Below, one piece after another: positions 51,372 through 61,760 of a stretch of DNA of 64,000 nt. A program made the translations under genes and the position numbers. This stretch comes from Pseudomonas laurylsulfativorans (lineage in GTDB: Bacteria; Pseudomonadota; Gammaproteobacteria; Pseudomonadales; Pseudomonadaceae): positions 1 to 64,000 of the forward strand of contig NZ_MUJK01000017.1 in assembly GCF_002906155.1 (NCBI RefSeq), given 5' to 3'. The notes below the pieces were generated by a model. That model was not told where the DNA came from. It worked only from the letters and a program-made list of their open reading frames with translations, and did not search any database. Numbering within the stretch: position 1 is the stretch's first letter; every line of letters begins with the position of its first letter.

Positions 51372-53174
51372 ATGGAACGGACTGCGCCAAAAACAATTCG
51401 CATCGGTTGCGCCAGCGCCTTCTGGGGCGATACCTCGACCGCTGCCGCACAACTGGTGGAACACGGGCATCTGGACTATCTGGTCTTCGACTACCTGGCC
51501 GAGATCACCCTGTCGATCATGGCCGGCGCACGGATGAAAGATCCCCAGGCCGGCTATGCGGGCGACTTCATCGAAGTGCTCGCCCCCTTGCTGCCGCAGC
51601 TCGCTCAACACAACATCCGGGTCATCAGCAATGCCGGCGGGGTCAATCCCCAAGCGTGCGCCGCTGCCCTGCAAGCGGCCTGCGACAAGGCCGGGGTGGC
51701 GCTGAAGATCGCCGTGCTGCTGGGAGATGACCTGCAGCCGCAATTCAAACAGCTGGGCAACCTGGGCATTCACGAAATGTTCAGCGGCGCGCCCCTGCCA
51801 TTGATGTGCGTCTCGACCAATGCCTACCTCGGCGCACCCGGCATCGTCGAAGCCTTGCGCTTGGGGGCGGACATCGTGATCACCGGGCGTGTGGTCGACA
51901 GTGCGGTGGTCAGCGCCGCGCTGGTGCATGAGTTCGGCTGGTCGTGGCACGACTACGACAAGCTCGCCCAGGCGGCATTGGCCGGGCACATCATCGAATG
52001 CGGCGCCCAGTGCACGGGCGGCAACTTCACCGACTGGCGCGACGTCCCCGACTACGAACACATCGGATTTCCCATCGTCGAAGTCAGCGCCGACAGCCAG
52101 TTCATCGTCAGCAAACCCGAAGGGACCGGCGGACTGGTCACGCCGCTGACGGTGGGCGAACAGATGCTGTATGAAATCGGTGACCCGCGGGCGTATCTGC
52201 TGCCTGACGTGGTGTGCGATTTCACTCAGGTCAAACTGCAGCAACAAGGCAAGAACGCGGTGCAGGTGCGCGGCGCCAAAGGCCTGCCGCCGACCGCACA
52301 ATACAAAGTCAGCGCCACCTACCCCGATGGTTATCGCTGCACCGCCAGTTGCCTGATTGCCGGTATCGATGCCGTCGACAAGGCACGGCGGGTCAGCGAC
52401 GCCATCATCAACAAGACCTCGGAAATGTTCCGCCAGCGCGGCTGGGCGCCGTACAGCGACGTGAGTATCGAGTTGCTGGGTAGCGAGGCCACCTACGGCC
52501 CTCACGGCCAGCGCCAGGACAGCCGCGAAGTGGTGATCAAACTCGCGGTGCGCCATCCGGACAAGCGCGCATTGATCGTGTTCTCCCGCGAAATTGCCCA
52601 GGCCGCCACTGGCATGGCGCCGGGGCTGACCGGCATTGTCGGGGGGCGGCCGACGGTGTATCCGCTGATCCGGCTGTTCTCGTTCCTGATCGACAAAACC
52701 GCCTGCACGCTGGACATTGAGTGCATGGGCCAGCGCCACCGGTGTGCCCTGCCCGCCCTCGATGTGCTCGACCCACTGGACCTGCCAGCCGCGCTCGCCC
52801 CACCGAAACCGACTGGCCTGGCCGACGCCAGCGTGGCCCTGGTCAAACTGGCGGTCGCCCGGTCCGGCGACAAAGGCAACCACAGCAACATCGGCGTCAT
52901 GGCCCGCGCCCCCGAATTCCTGCCATGGATCGCCGAGGCCTTGACCCCGGAAGTGATCGTCGACTGGATGGGCCACGTCCTCGATCCAATCCACGGGCGA
53001 GTCGAACGCTGGTACTTGCCCGCCAGCCACAGCCTGAATTTCCTGCTGGAAAACGCCCTCGGCGGTGGCGGTGTCGCCAGCCTGCGCATCGATCCGCAAG
53101 GCAAAGCCTTCGCCCAGCAACTGCTGGAAATCCAGATTCCGGTGCCGCAGCGCATCGCCGACCAGTTCAACTAG
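51372..53174 (+). CDS. atuA: AtuA, acyclic terpene utilisation protein (DUF1446)
   Basis: 600 residues from ATG 51372 (GGAGG 6 bases upstream); the longer TTG frame from 51333 runs through the operator. First part (about 1-350) is the DUF1446 domain: 'IGCASAFWGDTSTAAAQLVE', 'ISNAGGVNPQACAAALQ', 'ITGRVVDSAVVSAALVHEFG'. Its C-terminal part carries a conserved 'VKLAVARSGDKGNHSNIGVMAR' block, in pieces. AtuA is needed for growth on citronellol and geraniol, but its reaction is not settled. First gene of atuABCDEF. Confidence 0.9.
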   Translation: MERTAPKTIRIGCASAFWGDTSTAAAQLVEHGHLDYLVFDYLAEITLSIMAGARMKDPQAGYAGDFIEVLAPLLPQLAQHNIRVISNAGGVNPQACAAALQAACDKAGVALKIAVLLGDDLQPQFKQLGNLGIHEMFSGAPLPLMCVSTNAYLGAPGIVEALRLGADIVITGRVVDSAVVSAALVHEFGWSWHDYDKLAQAALAGHIIECGAQCTGGNFTDWRDVPDYEHIGFPIVEVSADSQFIVSKPEGTGGLVTPLTVGEQMLYEIGDPRAYLLPDVVCDFTQVKLQQQGKNAVQVRGAKGLPPTAQYKVSATYPDGYRCTASCLIAGIDAVDKARRVSDAIINKTSEMFRQRGWAPYSDVSIELLGSEATYGPHGQRQDSREVVIKLAVRHPDKRALIVFSREIAQAATGMAPGLTGIVGGRPTVYPLIRLFSFLIDKTACTLDIECMGQRHRCALPALDVLDPLDLPAALAPPKPTGLADASVALVKLAVARSGDKGNHSNIGVMARAPEFLPWIAEALTPEVIVDWMGHVLDPIHGRVERWYLPASHSLNFLLENALGGGGVASLRIDPQGKAFAQQLLEIQIPVPQRIADQFN

Positions 53175-53186
53175 AGGATTGCCGCC

Positions 53187-54056
53187 ATGGCCTACGATTC
53201 GATTTTCAAAGCCGATTTGTTTGCCGGCCAAAACATCATCGTCACCGGTGGCGGCAGTGGCATCGGCCGCTGCACCGCCCACGAACTGGCGGCCCTTGGC
53301 GCCCATGTGCTGCTGGTCGGGCGCAAGGCCGACAAGCTGAAAACCGTTGCGGCGGAGATCGCCGACGACGGCGGCAAGGCCGATTGGGCGGTTTGCGACA
53401 TCCGCGAGGAAGAAGCGGTAGTACATCTGGTCAGCGAACTGATCCGCAAGCATGGCCCCCTTCACGGCCTGGTCAACAATGCGGGCGGGCAATACCCGTC
53501 GCCCTTGGCCTCGATCAACCAGAAGGGTTTCGAAACCGTGTTGCGCACCAATCTGGTGGGCGGTTTCCTGATGGCCCGGGAAGTGTTCAACCAGTCCATG
53601 AGCAAGCACGGCGGCGCCATCGTCAACATGCTCGCCGACATGTGGGGCGGTATGCCCGGCATGGGTCACTCCGGCGCGGCACGTTCGGGCATGGACAACC
53701 TGACCAAGACCGCCGCGTACGAATGGGGTCATGCCGGGGTGCGGGTCAACGCCGTGGCGCCGGGCTGGATTGCCTCCAGCGGCATGGACACCTACGAAGG
53801 CGCCTTCAAGGCCGTGATCCCGACCCTGCGTGAACACGTGCCGCTCAAGCGCATCGGCACCGAATCGGAAGTCAGCGCGGCGATTGTTTTCCTGCTCAGC
53901 CCGGCAGCGGCATTCGTCAGCGGCAGTACCCTGCGCATCGACGGCGCCGCCAGCCTCGGCGGGCGCGCCTGGCCGATTCACAAGGCGACCAACAGCGAGT
54001 CGTACAACGGTTTCCACCGCGCCTACATACCCGACGTATTGAAGGACAAGGAATAA
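53187..54056 (+). CDS. atuB: AtuB, SDR-family protein with altered catalytic residues
   Basis: 289 residues. Rossmann motif VTGGGSGIGR (near residue 19) and NNAGG (near 96) are normal. At the active site, the YxxxK motif is replaced by HSGAAR in GMGHSGAARSGMDNL: His for Tyr and Arg for Lys. The same kind of change marks peroxisomal 2-enoyl-CoA reductase-like SDRs (HSGAARAG), so a CoA-thioester reaction that does not need the tyrosine is plausible. It lies 12 bases after atuA and 3 before atuC. The role in P. aeruginosa is assigned by cluster only. Confidence 0.87.
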   Translation: MAYDSIFKADLFAGQNIIVTGGGSGIGRCTAHELAALGAHVLLVGRKADKLKTVAAEIADDGGKADWAVCDIREEEAVVHLVSELIRKHGPLHGLVNNAGGQYPSPLASINQKGFETVLRTNLVGGFLMAREVFNQSMSKHGGAIVNMLADMWGGMPGMGHSGAARSGMDNLTKTAAYEWGHAGVRVNAVAPGWIASSGMDTYEGAFKAVIPTLREHVPLKRIGTESEVSAAIVFLLSPAAAFVSGSTLRIDGAASLGGRAWPIHKATNSESYNGFHRAYIPDVLKDKE

Positions 54057-54059
54057 CCC

Positions 54060-55676
54060 ATGCCGGTGATTCAGTCGCAACTCGATCCCCACAGCGAGCC
54101 GTTCACCCAGAACCGCGCAGCGATGCTGAACGCCATCGAGCAAGTCCGCGTGCTCGAACAGAACTTGTTGAACAAGGCTGACGAAGCCAAACCCAGGTTC
54201 GAAAAGCGCGGCCAGTTACTGCCCCGCGAGCGCCTCAATCTGCTGCTGGACGCCGGTGCGCCGTTTCTTGAACTGGCCAGCCTGGCCGGCTACAAGTTGC
54301 ACGACGACAAGGATGGCAGCGCCGCCGGTGGCGGCTTGATCGCGGGCATCGGCTACGTGTCCGGCGTGCGTGTGCTGGTGGTCGCCAATAACAGTGCAAT
54401 CAAGGGCGGGACCATCTCCCCCAGCGGCTTGAAAAAATCCCTGCGCCTGCAACAGATCGCCATGGAAAACAAACTGCCGGTGATCACCCTCGCCGAGAGC
54501 GGCGGCGCCAACCTCAATTACGCGGCGGAGATTTTCGTCGAAGGCGCGCGCAGCTTTGCCAATCAGGCGCGGATGTCGGCCATGGGGTTGCCGCAGGTCA
54601 CTGTGGTGCACGGCTCGGCCACGGCGGGCGGTGCTTATCAACCGGGGCTGTCGGATTACGTGGTGGTGGTGCGCGGCAAGGCCAAGCTGTTTCTCGCAGG
54701 TCCGCCACTGCTCAAGGCCGCCACCGGCGAAGTCGCCACCGACGAAGAACTGGGCGGCGCCGAGATGCACGCACAAACCGCCGGCACTGCCGAATACCTG
54801 GCTGAAAACGATGCCGACGGTGTGCGCCAGGTGCGCGAAATTGTCGCTTTGCTGCCGTGGAACGAACAGTTGCCACCGCGCCCCGAACGTCGTTGGGAAG
54901 AACCGATCTACCCCATCGACGAACTGCTGGGCCTGATCCCGGATGATCCGAAAAAACCCTACGACGTTCGCGAGATCATCGCCCGGATTGCCGACGCTTC
55001 GAACTTTCTTGAATTCAAAGGCGAGTTCGATCAGCAAACCGTCTGCGGTCACCTGAAAATTCAGGGCCGCGCCTGTGGCTTTATCGGTAACAACGGCCCG
55101 ATCACCCCAAAAGGCGCGAGCAAGGCCGCCCAGTTCATCCAGCTGTGCGATCAGAGCCAGACGCCGCTGCTGTTTTTCCATAACACCACCGGGTTCATGG
55201 TCGGCACCGAGTCGGAACAGCAAGGCGTGATCAAACACGGCGCGAAGATGATTCAAGCGGTCGCCAACGCCCGGGTACCGAAGCTGACCATCGTCGTCGG
55301 TGGCTCCTACGGCGCGGGCAACTATGCGATGTGCGGGCGCGGCCTCGATCCGCGTTTCATCTTCGCCTGGCCCAACAGCCGCACCGCCGTAATGGGTGGC
55401 GCGCAAGCGGGCAAAGTACTGCGCATCGTCACCGAGGCCAAACAGGCCAAGGACGGCCTGGTGCCCGATCCGAAAATGCTCGACATGCTCGAACAGGTCA
55501 CCGCGCAGAAGCTCGACAGTCAGTCCACGGCGCTCTATGGCAGCGCCAATCTGTGGGACGACGGCTTGATCGACCCGCGCGATACAAGGACCTTGCTGGG
55601 TTACTTGCTGGACATCTGTCACGAGGCCGAGGTGCGGCCATTGCAAGCCAACAGTTTTGGCGTAGCCCGGTTCTAG
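54060..55676 (+). CDS. atuC: AtuC, geranyl-CoA carboxylase beta subunit
   Basis: 538 residues, carboxyltransferase of the acyl-CoA carboxylase family, with N and C crotonase-like halves: 'GAPFLELASLAGYKLHDDK', 'HGSATAGGAYQPGLSDYVV', and in the second half 'FHNTTGFMVGTESEQQG' and 'SYGAGNYAMCGRGLDPRFIF'. It receives carboxybiotin from AtuF and carboxylates the methyl group of cis-geranyl-CoA. The methylcrotonyl-CoA enzyme (LiuB) is the nearest alternative; the atu context decides. Its start is 3 bases after the atuB stop. Confidence 0.92.
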   Translation: MPVIQSQLDPHSEPFTQNRAAMLNAIEQVRVLEQNLLNKADEAKPRFEKRGQLLPRERLNLLLDAGAPFLELASLAGYKLHDDKDGSAAGGGLIAGIGYVSGVRVLVVANNSAIKGGTISPSGLKKSLRLQQIAMENKLPVITLAESGGANLNYAAEIFVEGARSFANQARMSAMGLPQVTVVHGSATAGGAYQPGLSDYVVVVRGKAKLFLAGPPLLKAATGEVATDEELGGAEMHAQTAGTAEYLAENDADGVRQVREIVALLPWNEQLPPRPERRWEEPIYPIDELLGLIPDDPKKPYDVREIIARIADASNFLEFKGEFDQQTVCGHLKIQGRACGFIGNNGPITPKGASKAAQFIQLCDQSQTPLLFFHNTTGFMVGTESEQQGVIKHGAKMIQAVANARVPKLTIVVGGSYGAGNYAMCGRGLDPRFIFAWPNSRTAVMGGAQAGKVLRIVTEAKQAKDGLVPDPKMLDMLEQVTAQKLDSQSTALYGSANLWDDGLIDPRDTRTLLGYLLDICHEAEVRPLQANSFGVARF

Positions 55677-55700
55677 GCCGGCTCAAGGAGAACAATAAAA

Positions 55701-56858
55701 ATGATCTTCACCCAGGAACACGAAGCACTGCGCCGCACCGTGCGCCAATTCGTCGAACACGAGATCAATCCCCACGTCGAGGAATGGGAAAAGGCCGGAC
55801 GCTTCCCCATCCACGACATCTTCCGCAAGGCCGGAGACCTCGGCTTGCTGGGGATTTCCAAGCCGGAAAAGTTCGGTGGCATGGGGCTCGACTACAGCTA
55901 CTCGATCGTGGCCGCCGAAGAGTTCGGCACCATTCATTGCGGTGGCATCCCGATGTCCATCGGCGTGCAGACCGACATGTGCACCCCGGCCCTCGCCCGT
56001 TTTGGCTCCGATGAATTGCGCGACGAATTCCTGCGCCCGGCCATCAGCGGCGAGCAGGTCGGCTGCATCGGCGTCTCCGAAGTCGGTGCCGGCTCCGACG
56101 TCGCCGGGTTGAAAACCACCGCGCGCAAGGACGGCGACGATTACGTGATCAACGGCAGCAAGATGTGGATCACCAACTCGCCGAGCGCCGACTTCATCTG
56201 CTTGCTGGCCAACACCTCGGAGGACAAGCCGCACATCAACAAGTCGCTCATCATGGTGCCGATGAACACTCCGGGCATTAGCCTGAGCTCGCACCTGGAC
56301 AAGCTCGGCATGCGCAGTTCGGAAACCGCCCAGGTGTTTTTCGACAATGTGCGCGTGCCGCAGCGCAACCGGATCGGTCATGAAGGCGCGGGGTTCATGA
56401 TGCAGATGCTGCAGTTCCAGGAGGAACGCCTGTTCGGCGCAGCCAACATGATCAAGGGCCTGGAGTATTGCGTCGACAGCACCATCGAATACTGCAAGGA
56501 GCGCAAAACCTTCGGTAACGCGCTGATCGACAATCAGGTGATCCACTTCCGCCTGGCAGAACTGCAAACCGAAATCGAATGCCTGCGGGCACTGGTCTAC
56601 CAGGCCACAGAGCAATACGTCAAAGGCCGGGACGTCACGCGCCTGGCGTCGATGGCCAAGCTCAAGGCCGGGCGACTGGGCCGCGAAGTCAGCGACAGCT
56701 GCCTGCAATATTGGGGCGGCATGGGCTTCATGTGGGACAACCCAGTGGCCCGTGCTTATCGCGATGTACGGCTGGTATCGATTGGCGGCGGTGCCGACGA
56801 AATCATGCTGGGGATCATCTGCAAACTCATGGGCATTCTGCCGGGGAAAAAGAAATGA
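55701..56858 (+). CDS. atuD: AtuD, citronellyl-CoA dehydrogenase
   Basis: 385-residue acyl-CoA dehydrogenase with FAD. Segments: 'GCIGVSEVGAGSDVAGLKTT' (substrate/FAD loop, about 115-140), 'MWITNSPSADF', 'CKERKTFGNALIDNQV', and 'SDSCLQYWGGMGFMWDNPVARAYRD' in parts at the C-terminus. The usual catalytic glutamate area of short-chain enzymes (YEG) reads WGG, as in long and branched-chain types. It oxidises citronellyl-CoA to geranyl-CoA. Preceded by AAGGAG and coupled to atuE by a 4-base overlap. Confidence 0.9.
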   Translation: MIFTQEHEALRRTVRQFVEHEINPHVEEWEKAGRFPIHDIFRKAGDLGLLGISKPEKFGGMGLDYSYSIVAAEEFGTIHCGGIPMSIGVQTDMCTPALARFGSDELRDEFLRPAISGEQVGCIGVSEVGAGSDVAGLKTTARKDGDDYVINGSKMWITNSPSADFICLLANTSEDKPHINKSLIMVPMNTPGISLSSHLDKLGMRSSETAQVFFDNVRVPQRNRIGHEGAGFMMQMLQFQEERLFGAANMIKGLEYCVDSTIEYCKERKTFGNALIDNQVIHFRLAELQTEIECLRALVYQATEQYVKGRDVTRLASMAKLKAGRLGREVSDSCLQYWGGMGFMWDNPVARAYRDVRLVSIGGGADEIMLGIICKLMGILPGKKK

Positions 56859-57652
56859 GTAGCCTGCCGGTTTGCCTGACTTTGCTGCTGGAGCTGCACA
56901 ACGGCGTGTTGCACATCACCCTCAACCGCCCGGAATGCCGCAATGCGATGAGCTTGCAGATGGTCACCGAATTGCGCTCGGTGCTGGCTGCGGTACGCGA
57001 TAAACCAGGGGTTCGCGCACTGGTGATCGGCGGCGTCGGTGGGCACTTCTGTGCCGGCGGCGACATCAAGGACATGGCCAATGCCCGCGCTCAAGGCTCA
57101 ACGGCGCACAGGGATCTAAACCGAGTGTTCGGTGCGCTATTGCAAGAGGTGCAACACGCACCGCAAGTGGTGATTACCGTGCTGCAAGGCGCGGTACTCG
57201 GTGGCGGTTTGGGCCTGGCCTGCGTCAGCGATATCGCTCTGGCCGATCACCAGGCGCAATTCGGCCTGCCGGAAACCAGCCTCGGCCTGCTGCCGGCGCA
57301 AATCGCACCGTTCGTGGTGCAACGCATCGGCCTGACCGAGACCCGAAGGCTGGCCCTGACCGCGGCCCGTTTTGATGGCCACCAGGCACGGCGTATGGGC
57401 CTGGTGCATTTTGTCGAACATGATCCGCAGGCCCTGGCCGAGCGTCTCGATGAGGTCTTGGCCCATGTGTTGTGTTGTGCGCCGGGGGCGAATGCGGCGA
57501 CCAAAAAGCTCTTGCTGGCGAGTGCGGGACAACCGTCGGATGCCCTGCTGGATCAGGCGGCGCAATGGTTCAGCGAAGCGGTGACTGGTGCTGAAGGTAT
57601 CGAGGGGACGATGGCCTTCATGCAAAAACGCAAACCGGGGTGGGCCTCCTGA
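56855..57652 (+). CDS. atuE: AtuE, isohexenylglutaconyl-CoA hydratase
   Basis: 265 residues from ATG 56855, overlapping the atuD stop by 4 bases. Crotonase fold: oxyanion segment HFCAGGDIKDMA (near residue 65) and 'VLQGAVLGGGLGLACVSDIA' with GLPETSLGLLPAQIAP after it, where the catalytic Glu lies. It adds water to isohexenylglutaconyl-CoA made by the carboxylase and is related to methylglutaconyl-CoA hydratase. A REP doublet separates it from atuF. Confidence 0.9.
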   Translation: MSSLPVCLTLLLELHNGVLHITLNRPECRNAMSLQMVTELRSVLAAVRDKPGVRALVIGGVGGHFCAGGDIKDMANARAQGSTAHRDLNRVFGALLQEVQHAPQVVITVLQGAVLGGGLGLACVSDIALADHQAQFGLPETSLGLLPAQIAPFVVQRIGLTETRRLALTAARFDGHQARRMGLVHFVEHDPQALAERLDEVLAHVLCCAPGANAATKKLLLASAGQPSDALLDQAAQWFSEAVTGAEGIEGTMAFMQKRKPGWAS

Positions 57653-57657
57653 AAAGC

Positions 57658-57731
57658 ATCGCTGGCAAGCCAGCTCCTACAGGTTTTGTGTGCGACATAA
57701 ATCCACTGTAGGAGCTGGCTTGCCAGCGATG
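57658..57731. repeat. REP doublet (GCTGGC family) between atuE and atuF
   Basis: Inverted units CATCGCTGGCAAGCCAGCTC... (57658-57683) and CTGTAGGAGCTGGCTTGCCA... (57706-57731). Same family as the doublet after fpvF; it lies inside the presumed atu operon and may lower atuF expression or protect the upstream mRNA end. Confidence 0.88.
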
Positions 57732-57770
57732 AGGCCCGACCAGACACCGCAAATATCAGAGAGCCAACTC

Positions 57771-59732
<1,962 letters not shown>

Positions 59733-59802
59733 GCCGCTAGGCGGAACCGACGGGTTTGGCTACGCTCAAACCCTACAGGACGCGGATACCAGGAAACCTG
59801 CA

Positions 59803-60345
59803 ATGCCTCATTGGCTGGTCATTGATCTGGAGGCCACCACCGATGAGGGTGGTTGGCCCGTAACGGAAATGGAAATCATTGAAATCGGCGCCACCCTGGT
59901 GGACCGCAAGGGACGCGAACTGGACCACTTCCAGCGCTTCGTCCGCCCGTTGCGGCGGCCGTTGCTGACGCCGTTTTGCCGCGAGCTGACGCACATCACC
60001 CAGGCCAACATTGATGCCGCGCAACCGCTAGGCGAAGTCTGGCCGGCGTTTGAACGCTGGCTCGGCCACCACCACACGCGACTTGAAGGCTGGGTCAGCT
60101 GGGGCGATTACGATCGCAAGCAATTGCTTCAAGAATGGCAGCAACTGGGACTCGCCAGTGTGCTGGCCAACACGCCGCACATGAACCTCAAACAGCGTTT
60201 TGCCAAGGCCCGACGACTGGAACGCCCGCTGGGATTAAACGGCGCGTTGCAACTGGCCGGCTTGCAGTTCAACGGCCAACAACACCGGGCACTGGAAGAT
60301 GCGCGCAATACCGCACGCCTGCTGCCGCTGGTTCTGCCGCTTTAG
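59803..60345 (+). CDS. DEDDh-type 3'-5' exonuclease
   Basis: 180 residues. Exo I motif DLEATTDEGG at residue 8, Exo II in SWGDYDRKQL (near 105), Exo III HRALEDARNTARL (near 166) with the histidine of the DEDDh subgroup. Similar to KapD/ERI-1-like exonucleases acting on RNA or single strands. Separated from atuF by 70 bases with a small hairpin (GGGTTTG/CAAACCC, about 59751-59772), so probably not part of the atu operon. No atuG or atuH follows. Confidence 0.88.
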   Translation: MPHWLVIDLEATTDEGGWPVTEMEIIEIGATLVDRKGRELDHFQRFVRPLRRPLLTPFCRELTHITQANIDAAQPLGEVWPAFERWLGHHHTRLEGWVSWGDYDRKQLLQEWQQLGLASVLANTPHMNLKQRFAKARRLERPLGLNGALQLAGLQFNGQQHRALEDARNTARLLPLVLPL

Positions 60346-60414
60346 ACAGGTGACGACGCCAAGGGCCTTGTGCATACTGGCCAGCCCTTTTTAGCCCTTT
60401 TCGAGGAATCGCCC

Positions 60415-60699
60415 ATGTTTAAAGTCAACGAGTACTTCGACGGCACCGTCAAGTCGATCGCCTTTGGCACCGCAGAAGGTCCAGCGACCATCGGCGTCAT
60501 GGCTCCGGGCGAATACGAATTCGGCACCAGCCAGCGTGAAATCATGCACGTGGTCAGCGGCGCATTGACCGTCAAACTGCCAGACAGCAGCGACTGGGAA
60601 ACCTTCGCCGCCGGCAGCCAGTTCAACGTACCGGCCAACAGCAAGTTCCAGCTGAAAGTCGCTGTCGACACCGCTTACCTGTGCGAATACCGCGGCTAA
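60415..60699 (+). CDS. ppnP: Pyrimidine/purine nucleoside phosphorylase PpnP
   Basis: 94-residue single cupin domain (former DUF1255): 'MFKVNEYFDGTVKSIAF' start, 'TIGVMAPGEYEFGTSQREIM' middle, and 'SQFNVPANSKFQLKV' near the end, all typical of PpnP. It phosphorolyses several nucleosides to base and ribose-1-phosphate. GAGGAA precedes the ATG. Monocistronic, closed by a strong terminator. Confidence 0.93.
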   Translation: MFKVNEYFDGTVKSIAFGTAEGPATIGVMAPGEYEFGTSQREIMHVVSGALTVKLPDSSDWETFAAGSQFNVPANSKFQLKVAVDTAYLCEYRG

Positions 60700-60721
60700 A
60701 CCCGCGGGCTTCACTGCAATA

Positions 60722-60757
60722 AAAAAATGCCCGTGTTTTTCGACACGGGCATTTTTT
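60722..60757. terminator. Bidirectional terminator between ppnP and the MOSC gene
   Basis: Stem AAAAAATGCCCGTG (60722-60735) / CACGGGCATTTTTT (60744-60757) with an 8-base loop; A-run on one side, T-run on the other, so it serves both convergent genes. Confidence 0.92.
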
Positions 60758-60770
60758 ATTCTGCGCAAAA

Positions 60771-61577
60771 TTACTCGAGGATCTCCACCGGCATGCCGAC
60801 TTCGAGTCGTCCGTTGCCGTCGTTGACCAGGTTCTGGCCGAACATTGCACCGTCTGCCTGCGAGCGGTACGTCTGCAAGGTGGCCAAGGGTTCGCGATCG
60901 TCGCTGCGCTCCCCGGTTTGCGGGTCGATGGTGGTCAAGATGCAACGTGAACACGACTTGACCACGCGGAACTCGACTTCACCGATGCGGATGCGCTTCC
61001 AGCCGTCCTCGGCGAAGGCTTCACTGCCCTCGATCACCAGGTTTGGCCGGAAACGCAACATCTCCAACGGACGCCCGACCCGTTGCGACAGGTCTTCGAG
61101 GGAGGCCTGGCCAATCAGCAACAGCGGATAGCCATCGGCGAACGCCACCTGATCGTCATCCTTGCCGTACCCGGCCTCGGTCATCCGCGCCCGATCAAGC
61201 GGCACTTGCACCAGACGTGTCGGCTTTCCAATGAACTGGCTGACCCAGGCCCCTGCTTCATCGCCTGCATCGGGGACTCGCAAGGTATCGCGCCAGATCG
61301 TCACGCCACGCAGTTGTGCATCGCTACCGGGCAAGGCAATGTCGATCGGCGAATGGCCGGGCGCGCTGAGGGTCAAGCCACCTTCGGCATTCCACAGCGC
61401 CGACAACTGGCTCATCTGCGCCACCGCACGCTGGGTCAGGAAACGACCGCTGGCCTCATCCACCAGCATCCAGCGGCGATCGCCATCCAGCCCGAGTTTA
61501 TCGAGACCGATCTGTTGCAGCGTCTCTCCCCTGGCGGACTTCAACGGATAACGATACAGCGCGCTCAGACGCAACAT
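60771..61577 (-). CDS. MOSC-domain protein (mARC/YcbX-like)
   Basis: 268 residues from ATG 61577 (GGAG upstream). N-terminal MOSC_N barrel ('LSALYRYPLKSARGETLQQ', 'GDRRWMLVDEASGRFLTQR') followed by a MOSC domain with the molybdenum-ligand cysteine region VKSCSRCILTTIDPQTG near residue 205 and 'FGQNLVNDGNGRLEVGM' at the end. Such proteins carry a molybdenum cofactor and reduce N-hydroxylated compounds. Unlike YcbX there is no C-terminal ferredoxin domain, so electrons must come from another protein. Confidence 0.88.
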   Translation of the reverse strand: MLRLSALYRYPLKSARGETLQQIGLDKLGLDGDRRWMLVDEASGRFLTQRAVAQMSQLSALWNAEGGLTLSAPGHSPIDIALPGSDAQLRGVTIWRDTLRVPDAGDEAGAWVSQFIGKPTRLVQVPLDRARMTEAGYGKDDDQVAFADGYPLLLIGQASLEDLSQRVGRPLEMLRFRPNLVIEGSEAFAEDGWKRIRIGEVEFRVVKSCSRCILTTIDPQTGERSDDREPLATLQTYRSQADGAMFGQNLVNDGNGRLEVGMPVEILE

Positions 61578-61652
61578 GGCCAGCTCCCTGGAAGGCAAAA
61601 ACGCCACCCTATACGAGCTTGGTCAGCGAATCAAAGTGCAAAAACCCTGCAC

Positions 61653-61745
61653 GAGCGAGCTCGCTCGCGAAAAACCCAAGGACGCCGCTGGGCAACTGGT
61701 TTTACGCGTTATCGTTCAAGACCATCGCAAGCTCGCTCCTACAGG
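61653..61745. repeat. REP doublet, one unit degenerate
   Basis: GAGCGAGCTCGCTCGCGAA (61653-61671) and CCATCGCAAGCTCGCTCCTA... (61722-61745). The second unit has lost part of the GCGAGC arm. It lies just after the cheV stop. Confidence 0.75.
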
Positions 61746-61760
61746 TTGACCATGGCCTGA

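Noticed and set aside
51318..54143. A 941-codon minus-strand frame across atuA and atuB
   Set aside because: Antisense shadow of two conserved genes; it crosses two gene boundaries and the operator region.
57588..57770. Longer atuF start at 57588
   Set aside because: It would overlap atuE and translate the REP doublet; a clean conserved start exists at 57771. This contrasts with fpvD, where no alternative start exists.
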